From Pseudomonadota bacterium (lineage in GTDB: Bacteria; Pseudomonadota; Alphaproteobacteria; Caulobacterales; Caulobacteraceae): 64,000 bases of DNA. Below the pieces are notes generated by a model. That model was not told the origin of the DNA. It did no database searches and worked only from the letters and a program-made list of their open reading frames with translations. The stretch covers positions 62,001-126,000 of the forward strand of contig JAIUNU010000007.1 of assembly GCA_020161365.1 (NCBI GenBank). The letters run 5' to 3'. This document shows, one piece after another, positions 37,141-46,114 of the stretch. Positions within the stretch are counted from its first letter, which is position 1. Every line of letters begins with the position of its first letter. The translations under genes were made by a program, and so were the position numbers.

Positions 37141-38013
37141 ATGACCAGCATCGCCTTGATCGGCCCCGGCGCCGTGGGTGGAACGCTCGCCGCGTGGCTG
37201 TCGCAGAACGCCGACCTTGCGGTGACCGTCTGTGTCCGCACCCCGTTCGAGACCCTTGCGATCGAGACGCCGGAGGGGCCGATCACCGCGACGCCGCGCG
37301 TAGCGACCTCGCCGGAGGGCCTCGCGCCGGTCGACTGGGTGCTGGTCACCACCAAGACCTATGACACCGACGCCACCTGGACCTGGCTGGGCGCTCTGGT
37401 GGGGCCGGAGACCCGCGTGGCCATCCTGCGCAACGGGGTGGAGCATTCCGAGCCCTTCGCGGGCCGGATCGCGAAGAGGAACTTGGTCCCGGCGGTGGTC
37501 GACATTCCGGCCGAGCGTTCGGCGCCGGGACGGATGCTGCAGCGGCGCAACGGCTGGATGAAGGTTCCGGCAGACGCGGCTGGCGAGGCTTTTACGGCGC
37601 TGTTCGCCCACACGCCGATCAACGTACAGACAGTCAACGACTTCACCACAGAGGCTTGGAAGAAGCTGGCCTTGAACTGCGCCGGCGCGGTCAACGCCCT
37701 GGTGCTCAAGCCGGCCGGCATCGCTCATGACGAGGGCGCGGCGCAGGTCATGCGCAGCCTGGTGCGCGAGTGCGTCGCGGTGGGCCGGGCCGAGGGGGCG
37801 GACCTCGCCGACGACCTGCCCGACCAGGTGATCGCCGGCTATCGCGCCGCCGATCCGGGCTCGGTCAACTCGCTGCACGCCGACCGCGCGGCGGGGCGCG
37901 CCATGGAGCTGGACGCCCGCAACGGCGTTATCATTCGTCGGGGCGCCGCGCACGGGATCGCGACGCCCGCCAACGCCATGGTGGTGGCGCTGCTGAACGC
38001 GGCGGCGCTATAG
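37141..38013 (+). CDS. panE: 2-dehydropantoate 2-reductase (ApbA/PanE family)
   Basis: The 290-residue protein has the NADP site MTSIALIGPGAVGGTLAAWL and the helical C-terminal domain with NDFTTEAWKKLALNCAGAVNAL, including the catalytic Lys. Further on, GSVNSLHADRAAGRAMELDARN contains the usual Ser/Asp/Glu pattern. It reduces ketopantoate to pantoate in CoA synthesis. ApbA-family paralogues with other substrates exist, so panE is probable rather than certain. It follows a repeat block after nrdB. Confidence 0.82.
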   Translation: MTSIALIGPGAVGGTLAAWLSQNADLAVTVCVRTPFETLAIETPEGPITATPRVATSPEGLAPVDWVLVTTKTYDTDATWTWLGALVGPETRVAILRNGVEHSEPFAGRIAKRNLVPAVVDIPAERSAPGRMLQRRNGWMKVPADAAGEAFTALFAHTPINVQTVNDFTTEAWKKLALNCAGAVNALVLKPAGIAHDEGAAQVMRSLVRECVAVGRAEGADLADDLPDQVIAGYRAADPGSVNSLHADRAAGRAMELDARNGVIIRRGAAHGIATPANAMVVALLNAAAL

Positions 38014-38034
38014 GGCGCCAGCGCCACGGAGCCC

Positions 38035-38460
38035 TTACGGCCGGTCCTTCTTCGGCAGCGCCGCGACTTCTTCCGGCGTCAGCTTGGTGATCGCCTTCGC
38101 GCGGATCGGCATGGCGAAGCCGAAGCCGTCCGACACCCGCAGGTCCAGATCCAGCGGATGACAGACGCTGTCGGGGCCGCGCACGACCGACACCAGATGC
38201 GAGCCCGGCCAGGTCAGCTGGTTCGAGCCATAGGCGAGATCGACGCGATACACGTCGCGGCCGCGCACCTTCATGTACAGCGTGTTCTTGTCCGGCGCCG
38301 TCCAGCCGCGCCAGTCGGACAGGTAGAAGCACTGGCGGGGCGGCTTGGCGGGCTTGGTCGGCTCGGCGGGCGCCTGGTGGGCCACGGCGGCGGAAGCCGA
38401 GAAGCCCGCGACGGCGAGCCCGATCAGCGCCACACGCGCCAGGGGGGGCATCTTGCTCAT
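38035..38460 (-). CDS. Exported DUF6491-like protein
   Basis: The 141-residue protein has a signal peptide (MSKMPPLARVALIGLAVAGF) and a small beta-rich domain with RQCFYLSDWRGWTAPDKNTLY and PDSVCHPLDLDL, giving two conserved Cys. The pattern CFxLxxWxxWxAxDxxTLY is that of DUF6491. A tail with KAITKLTPEEVAALPKK follows. Function unknown; probably periplasmic. It converges on the panE gene with 21 bases between. Confidence 0.72.
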   Translation of the reverse strand: MSKMPPLARVALIGLAVAGFSASAAVAHQAPAEPTKPAKPPRQCFYLSDWRGWTAPDKNTLYMKVRGRDVYRVDLAYGSNQLTWPGSHLVSVVRGPDSVCHPLDLDLRVSDGFGFAMPIRAKAITKLTPEEVAALPKKDRP

Positions 38461-38548
38461 GACGTCGTCCTCATAGTCCCTCGCCCTCTGAGATTGGCGC
38501 TCCTCCTGGCCTTGTCAAGTTTTTACTGTACATTTGAAACTGGACACG

Positions 38549-38579
38549 AAAAAGCCCGCCCCGCCGAAGCGGAGCGGGC
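38549..38579 (-). terminator. Intrinsic terminator of the DAACS transporter gene
   Basis: A stem of 11 bp with one mismatch (GCCCGCCCCGC and GCGGAGCGGGC) surrounds a CGAA loop at 38554-38579. On the minus strand it is followed by TTTTT (38553-38549). It lies 25 bases after the transporter stop. Confidence 0.8.
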
Positions 38580-38604
38580 GATCTCAATCGGTCGGTGGCG
38601 AGCG

Positions 38605-39858
38605 TCAGGCCTTGGCGGCTTCGCCCTCGGGCGGCATGTCGTCCAACTCGCCCTCCCACTTGGCCACGACCGCGGCGGCGACGCTGTTGCCGACCACGTT
38701 GGTCGCGCTGCGGCCCATGTCCAGCAGGTGATCCACGCCCAGGACTAGCGCAATCCAGGCTTCCGGCAGGCCGAAATAGGTGAGGGTGGCCATGATCACC
38801 ACCAGCGAGGCGCGCGGCACGCCGGCAATGCCCTTGGAGGTCACCATCAGCAGCAGCAGCATGAAGATTTGCTGCTGGACCGTCAGCTCCACGCCGTGCG
38901 CCTGGACGATGAACATCGTGGCGAAGGTGCAATACAGCATCGAGCCGTCGAGGTTGAACGAATAGCCCAGCGGCAGCACGAACGAGACGATGCGGCGGCG
39001 CACGCCGACCTTGGGCAGGCTGTCGAGGATGCGCGGATAGGCGGCTTCCGAGCTGGCGGTCGAGAAGGCCAGCAGGGTCGGGTCGCGGATCACCCCGAAC
39101 AGCGGGACCACCCGCTTGCCCAGCACCGCCAGGCCGGCCAGGAACAGGAGCCCCCAAAGCACGCCCATGGTCAGGTAGAAGCCCAGCACGAACTTGCTGT
39201 ACGTGGCCAGCATGCCCAGGCCCTGAGTGGCGATGGTCGAGGCCAGGGCCGCGAAGATGGCCAGCGGGGCCAGCTTCATCACAAAGCCGGTGACTTTCAG
39301 CATGATCTGGGCGGCCTGTTCGACCAGCTCGAGGATCTGCGGGGCCTTGTCGTCCAGGGCCGCGACGGCGGTGCCGACGAACAGCGAGAACACGACGATC
39401 TGCAGGATCTCGTTCTTGGCCATGGCGTCGAAGATCGAGGTCGGCACCAGGTGGGTGATGAAGCCCTTCAGGGTGAAGGCTTCGGTTGTCGCGGTGGTCT
39501 TCATCGCCACATCGACATGGGCCATGTTCAGGCCTGCGCCCGGATCCAGCAGGTGGACCATCAGGAGGCCCAGCAGCAGCGACACCGCCGAGGCGCCGAT
39601 GAACCAGGTCATGGTCTTGGCGCCGATGCGGCCGACGGCGGCGGCGTCTTCCATGTGGGCGACGCCGGCCACCAGGGTCGTGAAGACCAGCGGCGCGATG
39701 ATCATCTTGATCAAGCGCAGGAAGATGTCGGTGATGATCGACAGGTTGTTCGCAGCGGCCTTGGCGCCGGCGGGATCAAGGAACTGGTTACAGGCCCAGC
39801 CGACCAGCACCCCGAGGATCATCGCGCCGATGATCAGATAGGCGAAGCGTTTATTCAT
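38605..39858 (-). CDS. Dicarboxylate/amino acid:cation symporter (DAACS family, GltP/DctA-like)
   Basis: The 417-residue protein has eight membrane helices and two re-entrant loops. The substrate motifs are AFSTASSEAAYPRIL (serine-rich loop), GYSFNLDGSMLYCTFATMF (helix 7) and DHLLDMGRSATNVVGN (helix 8 Asp/Arg/Asn). It imports glutamate, aspartate or C4-dicarboxylates with Na+ or H+. Arg in MGRSATN favours acidic amino acids or dicarboxylates. Start 39858 is preceded by GGGGGACGAG. Confidence 0.92.
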   Translation of the reverse strand: MNKRFAYLIIGAMILGVLVGWACNQFLDPAGAKAAANNLSIITDIFLRLIKMIIAPLVFTTLVAGVAHMEDAAAVGRIGAKTMTWFIGASAVSLLLGLLMVHLLDPGAGLNMAHVDVAMKTTATTEAFTLKGFITHLVPTSIFDAMAKNEILQIVVFSLFVGTAVAALDDKAPQILELVEQAAQIMLKVTGFVMKLAPLAIFAALASTIATQGLGMLATYSKFVLGFYLTMGVLWGLLFLAGLAVLGKRVVPLFGVIRDPTLLAFSTASSEAAYPRILDSLPKVGVRRRIVSFVLPLGYSFNLDGSMLYCTFATMFIVQAHGVELTVQQQIFMLLLLMVTSKGIAGVPRASLVVIMATLTYFGLPEAWIALVLGVDHLLDMGRSATNVVGNSVAAAVVAKWEGELDDMPPEGEAAKA

Positions 39859-40167
39859 CTCGTCCCCCTGGCACCTACTGCGGCGTCGACGGCTTTGTTC
39901 GGGTTGCGGAAGGACTGACGCGCGAGAACGACCGCGCCGCCATTGGTGCCTTCCTCCAGCTTTGCAGCCCTTGTGGCCGACCCCGGCGGGTTCGTCCATG
40001 CCCTAGAGTCGACGACCGGTGTGTTCCGTCGGTCAAGCTGCGCAAACAGGCGCGTTCGGCGGCCCAACAAGGCGTCGCAGCCGGAATCGCAAGTCAGAAG
40101 TAATAAAATTATTATTTGCGTCGCCCGACTGTCTCGCCAAGGTCGCAAAACGTCGCTATAAGGCGCC
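39859..40167. other. Intergenic region between transporter and amn, no gene seen
   Basis: This 309-base stretch separates two divergent genes. It holds an AT-rich palindrome at 40101-40114 close to amn (see entry). I found no small gene with a plausible start, ribosome site and composition. Confidence 0.6.
40101..40114. promoter_or_regulatory. AT-rich palindrome upstream of amn
   Basis: TAATAA-AA-TTATTA is a perfect dyad 54 bases before the amn ATG and stands out against the GC-rich background. It may be an operator or part of the promoter. No regulator can be named. Confidence 0.45.
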
Positions 40168-41622
40168 ATGTCAAACCAAGAAAAAGCAATTGCCGTCGTC
40201 GAACGGCTCAATGACGAATACGAACGCGCCGTCGGCGCTCTGCGCGACGCGCTCCGCGCCTATCTCGAACATGGAACCCGCCCGGATCCGGCCGCCCGCT
40301 TCGACGGGACGTTCGCCTATCCCGAGCTGCGGCTGACCTACGATCCCGAGGCGCTGCCGCCGAAACTGGCCCGCTCTTACGCCCGCGTCAGCCGTCCGGG
40401 CGTCTATGCGACGACGGTCACCCGCCCCGCCCAATTCCGCGACTATCTGGTCGAGCAGCTGACGCTGCTGATGGACGACTTCGACGTCGAGATCGAAATC
40501 GACCGCTCGCGGCAGGAAATCCCCTATCCGTACGTGCTGGACGCCACCATCGACCTGAACCAAGCCGACGTGCGCAGCGAGGACATCGCCCGGTTCTTCC
40601 CAACCACGGACCTGGCCTTCATCGGCGACGAGATCGCCGACGGCCTCTGGAACTCGGCGCTGGAGGACACCCATCCGCTGTCGCTGTTCGACGGCCTGCG
40701 CACCGACTTCTCGCTGGCGCGTCTCAAGCACTATACCGGCGCCCCGGCCGAGGACGTGCAGCAGTTCATCCTGTTCACCAACTACAACCGCTATGTCGAT
40801 GAGTTCGTCCGCTGGGGCATCGAGCAACTGCAGCAGCCCGACGGCCCCTACACGGCCCTGTCCTGCGCGGGCGGCCTGACCATCACCGCCAACACGGTCA
40901 ATCCGGAGCTTGCGGTGGCGGAGTCGACCTGGCGCAAGCACCAGATGCCGGCCTACCACCTGATGGCGCCGGGCGGCTCGGGCGTGACCCTTGTCAATAT
41001 CGGTGTCGGCCCCTCGAACGCCAAGACGATCTGCGACCACTTGGCGGTGCTGCGTCCGCAGGCCTGGCTGATGATCGGCCACTGCGGCGGCCTGCGCGAC
41101 ACCCAGACCATCGGCGACTACGTCCTGGCCCACGCCTATCTGCGCGACGACCATGTGCTGGACGCCGTCCTGCCGCCCGAGATCCCGGTGCCGTCGATTG
41201 CCGAGGTGCAGCGCGCCCTTTACGACGCGGCCAAGGCGATCAGCGGCGACAGCGGCGACCAGCTGAAGAAGCGCCTGCGGACCGGCACCGTGGTCACCAC
41301 CGACGACCGCAACTGGGAGCTTCGCCACAGCCTGTCGGCCCTGCGCTTCAACCAGAGCCGCGCCGTGGCGATCGACATGGAGAGCGCCACGATCTCGGCC
41401 CAGGGCTACCGCTTCCGGGTGCCTTACGGCACGCTGCTGTGCGTGTCGGACAAGCCGCTGCACGGCGAGATCAAGCTGCCCGGCCAGGCCAACGCCTTTT
41501 ATGAGCGGGCGATCAGCCAGCACCTGCAGATCGGCATCCTGGCCTGCAAGCTGCTGCACGCCGAAGGCCCGAACCTGCACTCGCGCAAGCTCCGGGCCTT
41601 CGACGAGCCGCCGTTCCGGTGA
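40168..41622 (+). CDS. amn: AMP nucleosidase
   Basis: The 484-residue protein has an N-terminal regulatory domain. The nucleoside-phosphorylase-like C-terminal domain includes NIGVGPSNAKTICDHLAVLRP, LMIGHCGGLRDTQTIGDYVLA and AIDMESATISAQGYRFRVPY. It splits AMP into adenine and ribose-5-phosphate to control the adenylate pool. Length agrees with E. coli Amn (484). It is divergent from the transporter gene. Confidence 0.95.
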   Translation: MSNQEKAIAVVERLNDEYERAVGALRDALRAYLEHGTRPDPAARFDGTFAYPELRLTYDPEALPPKLARSYARVSRPGVYATTVTRPAQFRDYLVEQLTLLMDDFDVEIEIDRSRQEIPYPYVLDATIDLNQADVRSEDIARFFPTTDLAFIGDEIADGLWNSALEDTHPLSLFDGLRTDFSLARLKHYTGAPAEDVQQFILFTNYNRYVDEFVRWGIEQLQQPDGPYTALSCAGGLTITANTVNPELAVAESTWRKHQMPAYHLMAPGGSGVTLVNIGVGPSNAKTICDHLAVLRPQAWLMIGHCGGLRDTQTIGDYVLAHAYLRDDHVLDAVLPPEIPVPSIAEVQRALYDAAKAISGDSGDQLKKRLRTGTVVTTDDRNWELRHSLSALRFNQSRAVAIDMESATISAQGYRFRVPYGTLLCVSDKPLHGEIKLPGQANAFYERAISQHLQIGILACKLLHAEGPNLHSRKLRAFDEPPFR

Positions 41623-41634
41623 TCTGAGACAACA

Positions 41635-41749
41635 AATCCTCCCCACAGAGGGGGAGGTGGTCGCGAAGCGACCGGAGGGGGAAGTTGGCCTGGTCCGGTC
41701 TCTTCCCTCTCCGTCGGCTTCGCCGACACCTCTCCCTTGGGGAGAGGAT
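41635..41749. repeat. Intergenic palindromic repeat block
   Basis: The block starts with AATCCTCCCC and ends with GGGGAGAGGATT, with inner stems GGTCGC/GCGACC and GTCGGC/GCCGAC. It fills the gap between the convergent amn and thiolase genes. It resembles the CTCCCC-type dispersed repeats of Caulobacterales. Confidence 0.75.
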
Positions 41750-42988
41750 TTAGACTCGCTCGATGATGATCGCCGGGGCCATGCCGCCAGCGGCGCACAT
41801 GGTCACCAGGCCGCGCTTGAGGTCGCGGCGTTCCAGCTCGTCCAGGATCGTGCCGATCAGGATCGAGCCGGTCGCGCCGATCGGATGGCCCAGGGCCATG
41901 GCGCCGCCGTTCACATTGACCTTGTCGCGATCCAGCTTCAGGTCGCGGATAAACTTCTCGGCGACGACCGCGAAGGCCTCGTTGATTTCCCACAGGTCGA
42001 TGTCGTCGACGGTCAGGCCGGCCTTGGCCAGGGCCTTTCGCGCGGCCGGGACCGGGGCGTTCAGCATCAGGGTCGGGCTGTCGCCGACATTGGCCATGGC
42101 GATGACCTTGGCCCGCGGCTTCAGGCCGTTGCGCTGGGCGTAGGCCGGCGAGGCCAACAGCACCGCCGCCGCGCCGTCCACCACGCCCGACGAGTTGCCC
42201 GCGTGGTGCATGTGCTCGATCTTCAGGTCCGGATAGACCTTGCGGATCAGTCCGGCATAGGTGTTGCCCGCGTCGTCGACCGGGATCTCCGCCAGGGCGG
42301 CGAAAGAAGCCTTCAGGCTGGCGAGCCCTTCGGCCGTGGTTTGCGGACGGGGGAACTCCTCATGGTCCAGCGCCACCGAGCCGTCATCGCGCAGAACCGG
42401 GATCAGGCTCTTGTCGAAATGACCGCCCTTGATGGCGAGATCAGCGCGGCGCTGGCTTTCCAGGGCCAGGGCGTCGACATCAGCGCGGGTGATGCCCTCC
42501 AGCGTGGCGATGGCGTCCGCGCAGACGCCCTGGTGCGACTGCGGATGGCGGGCGCGCAGGCGCAGGTTGCCGCTGTCCAGCATCGGCGGCGACGTCACGT
42601 TCGCGGTCGCCGAGGTGTAGGACATCATCTCGGTCCCGCCGGCGATGACCAGGTCCTCCATCCCCGACATGATCGAGGCGGCCGCCAGATTCACGGTGGT
42701 GATGCCCGAGCCGCAGAAGCGGTCCAGGGTCACGCCGCTGGCGCGCACATCATAACCGGCGTCCAGCGCGGCCATGCGGCCAAGGTCGCCCGCCTGCGAC
42801 CCGCGCTGGCTGGACGTGCCCCAGATGATGTCGTCGACCTCGGCCGTGTTCAGGCCGTTGCGCTCGGCCAGGGCTTTCAGGACCGTGGCGCCCAGGTGCT
42901 GGGGATGGAAGTCGGCCAGGGCTCCCTTGCCGACCTTGCCAATGCCGCGCGGCGTGCGGCAGGCGTCGATGATGTAGGCTTCGGCCAT
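41750..42988 (-). CDS. Acetyl-CoA acyltransferase (thiolase family)
   Basis: The 412-residue thiolase has nucleophile C92 in DRFCGSGI, the His in NVNGGAMALGHPIGATG and the second Cys in VTMCAAGGMAPA. It catalyses the thiolytic cleavage or condensation of acyl-CoA. Whether it serves beta-oxidation or acetoacetyl-CoA formation is unclear; the lack of a paired fadB gene leaves both open. GGGAGGG precedes the ATG. A long inverted repeat lies just upstream at 43002-43051. Confidence 0.9.
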   Translation of the reverse strand: MAEAYIIDACRTPRGIGKVGKGALADFHPQHLGATVLKALAERNGLNTAEVDDIIWGTSSQRGSQAGDLGRMAALDAGYDVRASGVTLDRFCGSGITTVNLAAASIMSGMEDLVIAGGTEMMSYTSATANVTSPPMLDSGNLRLRARHPQSHQGVCADAIATLEGITRADVDALALESQRRADLAIKGGHFDKSLIPVLRDDGSVALDHEEFPRPQTTAEGLASLKASFAALAEIPVDDAGNTYAGLIRKVYPDLKIEHMHHAGNSSGVVDGAAAVLLASPAYAQRNGLKPRAKVIAMANVGDSPTLMLNAPVPAARKALAKAGLTVDDIDLWEINEAFAVVAEKFIRDLKLDRDKVNVNGGAMALGHPIGATGSILIGTILDELERRDLKRGLVTMCAAGGMAPAIIIERV

Positions 42989-43001
42989 CGGGCCCTCCCA
43001 T

Positions 43002-43051
43002 GTTCAGTTCACATCGCCGGTCTTGCTGGCCGGGCTCGATGCGAACTGAAC
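43002..43051. repeat. 15-bp inverted repeat upstream of the thiolase gene
   Basis: GTTCAGTTCACATCG (43002-43016) and CGATGCGAACTGAAC (43037-43051) match over 15 bases with one mismatch and a 20-base spacer. It begins 14 bases from the thiolase ATG. It could be a double operator or an mRNA hairpin next to the ribosome site. Confidence 0.55.
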
Positions 43052-43081
43052 GGGAGGCGCCGCTGGGGCAGTCCAGAGGTT

Positions 43082-44023
43082 TTACGCCTCTTCGGCCCAG
43101 GCCTTGATCAGCTGGTGGGCGATGGCGAGGGGCGGGGGGGCGAACAGGCCCTCGAGCTCGCCCTTGATCAGCTGCTGGGCTTCCTCGCGGGTGAACCAGC
43201 GGACTTCCTCAAGTTCGGTCTGGTCGGGCGCGGCGTCGGCGGTCTCGACGTCGGCCATCAGGCCCATCATCAGCGAGCTGGGCCACGGCCAGGGCTGGCT
43301 GGAGTGATAGCGAACCGCCATCGCCTTCAGGCCCGCCTCTTCCTGCAGTTCGCGGGCGCAGGCCTCTTCGATCGTCTCACCAGGCTCGATGAAGCCGGCC
43401 AGCGCCGAGAACATCCCCTTGGGCCACATCGCCTGGCGGCCCAGCAGGCACTTGCCGTCGTGGATGGCCAGCATGATCGCCACCGGATCGGTGCGCGGGA
43501 AGTGTTCGGCCTCGCAGGACGGGCAGACCCGCTTCCAGCCGCCGTCCGAGACTTCGGTCTTCTGGCCGCAGGCGCTGCACCAGCGATGGCGGCGGCGCCA
43601 TTCGAACATCGACTTGGCGGTGGCCAGGATACCGGCGTCGGCCGGGGGCATGGTCGCCGCAGCGCCGCGCAGTTCTTCGAACCGACCCAGGCCTTGTAGC
43701 GGGCCTTCGGCTGGATCGGCGGCGCCTTCGATGTCCACCGCAAAGACGGCGATGTCTTTCCAGAGACCCATATAGAGGAGCTTCTCGTTCCCGCCGGCCA
43801 GATCCTGGGCCATGTCGGCGCGGAGATAGGCGATCTGGACGCCCTTGGGTTTGCCGTCTTCGCCGAGGATGTCCTCGACCAGCGGCTTGCCGTTCCACAG
43901 TGCGACGGCCAGCGACTCGGGGTCGGCCAGCTTTTCGGCGAGGAAGGCCTCGTCGCCGCGACGCTCGCTGTCACGGTCGAGGGGGTTGCCGGCGAAGGTG
44001 TTGGTGATGATCGAAAGAGGCAT
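43082..44023 (-). CDS. nudC: NAD+ diphosphatase / NAD-cap decapping Nudix hydrolase
   Basis: The 313-residue protein has a zinc ribbon (RWCSACGQ...RVCPSCEA). The Nudix box is GFIEPGETIEEACARELQEE, and the NudC-specific motif SQPWPWPSSLM follows. It hydrolyses NAD(H) to NMN and AMP and can remove NAD caps from RNA. It sits beside the SRP RNA gene, divergent from it. Confidence 0.93.
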   Translation of the reverse strand: MPLSIITNTFAGNPLDRDSERRGDEAFLAEKLADPESLAVALWNGKPLVEDILGEDGKPKGVQIAYLRADMAQDLAGGNEKLLYMGLWKDIAVFAVDIEGAADPAEGPLQGLGRFEELRGAAATMPPADAGILATAKSMFEWRRRHRWCSACGQKTEVSDGGWKRVCPSCEAEHFPRTDPVAIMLAIHDGKCLLGRQAMWPKGMFSALAGFIEPGETIEEACARELQEEAGLKAMAVRYHSSQPWPWPSSLMMGLMADVETADAAPDQTELEEVRWFTREEAQQLIKGELEGLFAPPPLAIAHQLIKAWAEEA

Positions 44024-44061
44024 GCGCCACTCTGTAGCGTGAGCGGAATGACTCGTCAGCC

Positions 44062-44090
44062 TTGCATCCTGCGCGATGAGTCGCGATATA
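44062..44090 (+). promoter_or_regulatory. Promoter of the SRP RNA gene
   Basis: TTGCAT (44062-44067) and GATATA (44085-44090) are 17 bases apart. Transcription would start about 44097, exactly where the predicted SRP RNA stem begins. Confidence 0.65.
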
Positions 44091-44096
44091 GGCCTC

Positions 44097-44192
44097 GGAG
44101 ATCGGCGCGGACGGAGTCCTCGCCAACCTGGTCAGGGCCGAGAGGCAGCAGCCACAACGAGATCACCTCTGGGTCGTCTGCCGGTCTCCACC
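44097..44192 (+). ncRNA. ffs: Signal recognition particle RNA (4.5S type)
   Basis: The region holds the conserved SRP core GGTCAGGGCCGAGAGGCAGC, matching the universal GGTCAGG...GGAAGCAGC pattern of the Ffh-binding loop. The ends GGAGATCGGC (44097) and GCCGGTCTCC (44180-44189) pair, closing a roughly 95-nt hairpin. It partners with Ffh to target nascent membrane proteins to FtsY. Lying upstream of dnaX is its usual place in several Alphaproteobacteria. The 3' end is approximate. Confidence 0.88.
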
Positions 44193-44281
44193 TCATTTCC
44201 CTACAAAATTCTGTCAGCAGACGCGCGCTCGGTTGGGCGTGAGGCTTTTGCTGCGCCCTTCGCCCCACTACACTCCGCGCC

Positions 44282-46105
44282 ATGGCCGACCACGACGACC
44301 TCTCGCCCGATTCCGCGCCGCCGTGGGACGAGGCGCCTGCTGAGCGCGACGAAAACACCGCCGACATCTTCGGCGACGCGCCGGCGCCGGCCGTCGAGGC
44401 GCGCCCCGTCGTCGAAAGCCCGCCCGAGAGCGAGAAGGGCGACGCCTATACGGTTCTGGCCCGCAAGTATCGTCCGCGCACCTTCGAAGACCTCATCGGT
44501 CAGGAGGCGATGGTCCGCACCCTGGCCAACGCCTTTTCGACCGGCCGGATCGCCCACGCCTTCATGCTCACCGGCGTCCGAGGCGTCGGCAAGACCACGA
44601 CCGCCCGCCTGCTGGCCCGCGCGCTGAACTACGAGACCGACACTGTGAAGGGTCCTTCGGTCGACCTGACCGCCGAGGGCTATCACTGCCGGGCTATCAT
44701 CGAGGGCCGGCACATGGACGTGCTGGAGCTCGACGCCGCCTCCCGCACCAAGGTCGACGAGATGCGCGAGCTTCTGGACGGGGTGCGCTACGCCCCGGTC
44801 GAGGCGCGCTACAAGGTCTACATCATCGACGAAGTGCACATGCTGTCGACGGCGGCCTTCAACGCGCTGCTGAAGACGCTGGAAGAGCCGCCGCCGCACG
44901 CCAAGTTCATCTTCGCCACCACCGAGATCCGCAAGGTGCCGGTGACGATCCTGTCGCGTTGCCAGCGCTTCGATCTGCGTCGCGTCGAGCCGGACGTGCT
45001 GGTCAAGCACTTCGACCGCATCTCGGCCAAGGAAGGCGCACGGATCGAGATGGACGCCCTGGCCCTGATCGCCCGCGCGGCCGAGGGCTCGGTGCGTGAC
45101 GGTCTCTCCCTGCTGGATCAGGCCATCGTCCAGACCGAGCGTGGCCAGACCGTAACCGCCTCGGTGGTCCGCGACATGCTGGGCCTCGCCGACCGCAGCC
45201 AGACCATCGCGCTCTATGAGCACGTCATGGCCGGCAAGACCAAGGAGGCGCTGGAAGGCTTCCGCGCCCTCTGGGGTTTCGGCGCCGATCCGGCGGTGGT
45301 GATGCTCGACGTGCTGGACCACTGCCACGCCTCGGCGGTGTCGAAGGCGCTCGGCCCTGACGCCTTGTCGATGCCCAAGGAGCAGGCCGCGCGCCTGGCC
45401 GCCATCGGGGCCCATACCTCGGCGGGCACGCTGTCGCGTCTGTGGCAGATGCTGCTGAAGGCGCACGACGAGGTGCGCCGCGCGCCCGACGCCATGGCTG
45501 CGGCGGAGATGGCCCTTATCCGCCTCTGTTTCGCCGCCGACCTGCCCGGTCCGGAGGAGGCGCTGAAGGCCCTACGCGATGGCGCGCCGGTTGGCGGCGG
45601 TGGTCCCGGCGGCGGCGTGTCGATCGGCGGCGGTTCGGGTGGGGCGACGGCCTCGGCTCAGTCTCCAGTGATGATGGCCGCGCCGGGAGCCCAGGCCATG
45701 CCGGTGCTGGCCTCGTTCGACGACGTCATGGCCCTGATCGCCGCCAAGCGCGACATCGGTCTGCGCCTCGACGTCGAGCAGTATGTCCGCCCGATCAACT
45801 TCCGCCCCGGCGCGCTCACCTTCGAAGCCGCGCCCGGCGCGCCTGGAAACCTGGCGGGGCGTCTTGTTCGCTTCCTGAAGGAGCACACCGGCCAGCCTTG
45901 GCTGGTGGCAGCGGAGGGCGGCGGCGGGGCCGAGAGCCTGATGGAGCGTCAGAAGCGCGAGGAGCGCGAGGCGCTGGAGGCGATCAAGCAGGATCCCTTT
46001 GTCGCCTCGGTGCTGTCGGCCTTCCCCGGCGCCGAGATCGTTGAGATCCGCAAGCTCCTCACCCCCGAGGCCCCGCCTCTGGAGCCGGACGAGGAAGAGG
46101 GCTGA
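44282..46105 (+). CDS. dnaX: DNA polymerase III subunits gamma/tau
   Basis: The 607-residue protein has a leader of about 52 acidic residues, then YTVLARKYRPRTFEDLIGQE, P-loop GVRGVGKTTT, Walker B YIIDEVHMLS and sensor 1 FATTEIRKVP. It is the clamp-loader ATPase that opens the sliding clamp. The zinc module between Walker A and B, normally four Cys, keeps one Cys only (YHCRAIIEGRHMDVLELDAA). The C-terminal third has a Gly-rich linker and a tau-like domain. It follows the SRP RNA. Confidence 0.95.
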   Translation: MADHDDLSPDSAPPWDEAPAERDENTADIFGDAPAPAVEARPVVESPPESEKGDAYTVLARKYRPRTFEDLIGQEAMVRTLANAFSTGRIAHAFMLTGVRGVGKTTTARLLARALNYETDTVKGPSVDLTAEGYHCRAIIEGRHMDVLELDAASRTKVDEMRELLDGVRYAPVEARYKVYIIDEVHMLSTAAFNALLKTLEEPPPHAKFIFATTEIRKVPVTILSRCQRFDLRRVEPDVLVKHFDRISAKEGARIEMDALALIARAAEGSVRDGLSLLDQAIVQTERGQTVTASVVRDMLGLADRSQTIALYEHVMAGKTKEALEGFRALWGFGADPAVVMLDVLDHCHASAVSKALGPDALSMPKEQAARLAAIGAHTSAGTLSRLWQMLLKAHDEVRRAPDAMAAAEMALIRLCFAADLPGPEEALKALRDGAPVGGGGPGGGVSIGGGSGGATASAQSPVMMAAPGAQAMPVLASFDDVMALIAAKRDIGLRLDVEQYVRPINFRPGALTFEAAPGAPGNLAGRLVRFLKEHTGQPWLVAAEGGGGAESLMERQKREEREALEAIKQDPFVASVLSAFPGAEIVEIRKLLTPEAPPLEPDEEEG

Positions 46106-46114
46106 GCATAGAAG

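Noticed and set aside
35746..37953. 735-codon frame antisense across nrdB and panE
   Set aside because: It covers two clear genes and runs through a repeat block, so it arises only from GC-rich codon bias.
41501..43699. 732-codon frame antisense to thiolase and nudC
   Set aside because: Both genes underneath have intact catalytic motifs; this frame has none.
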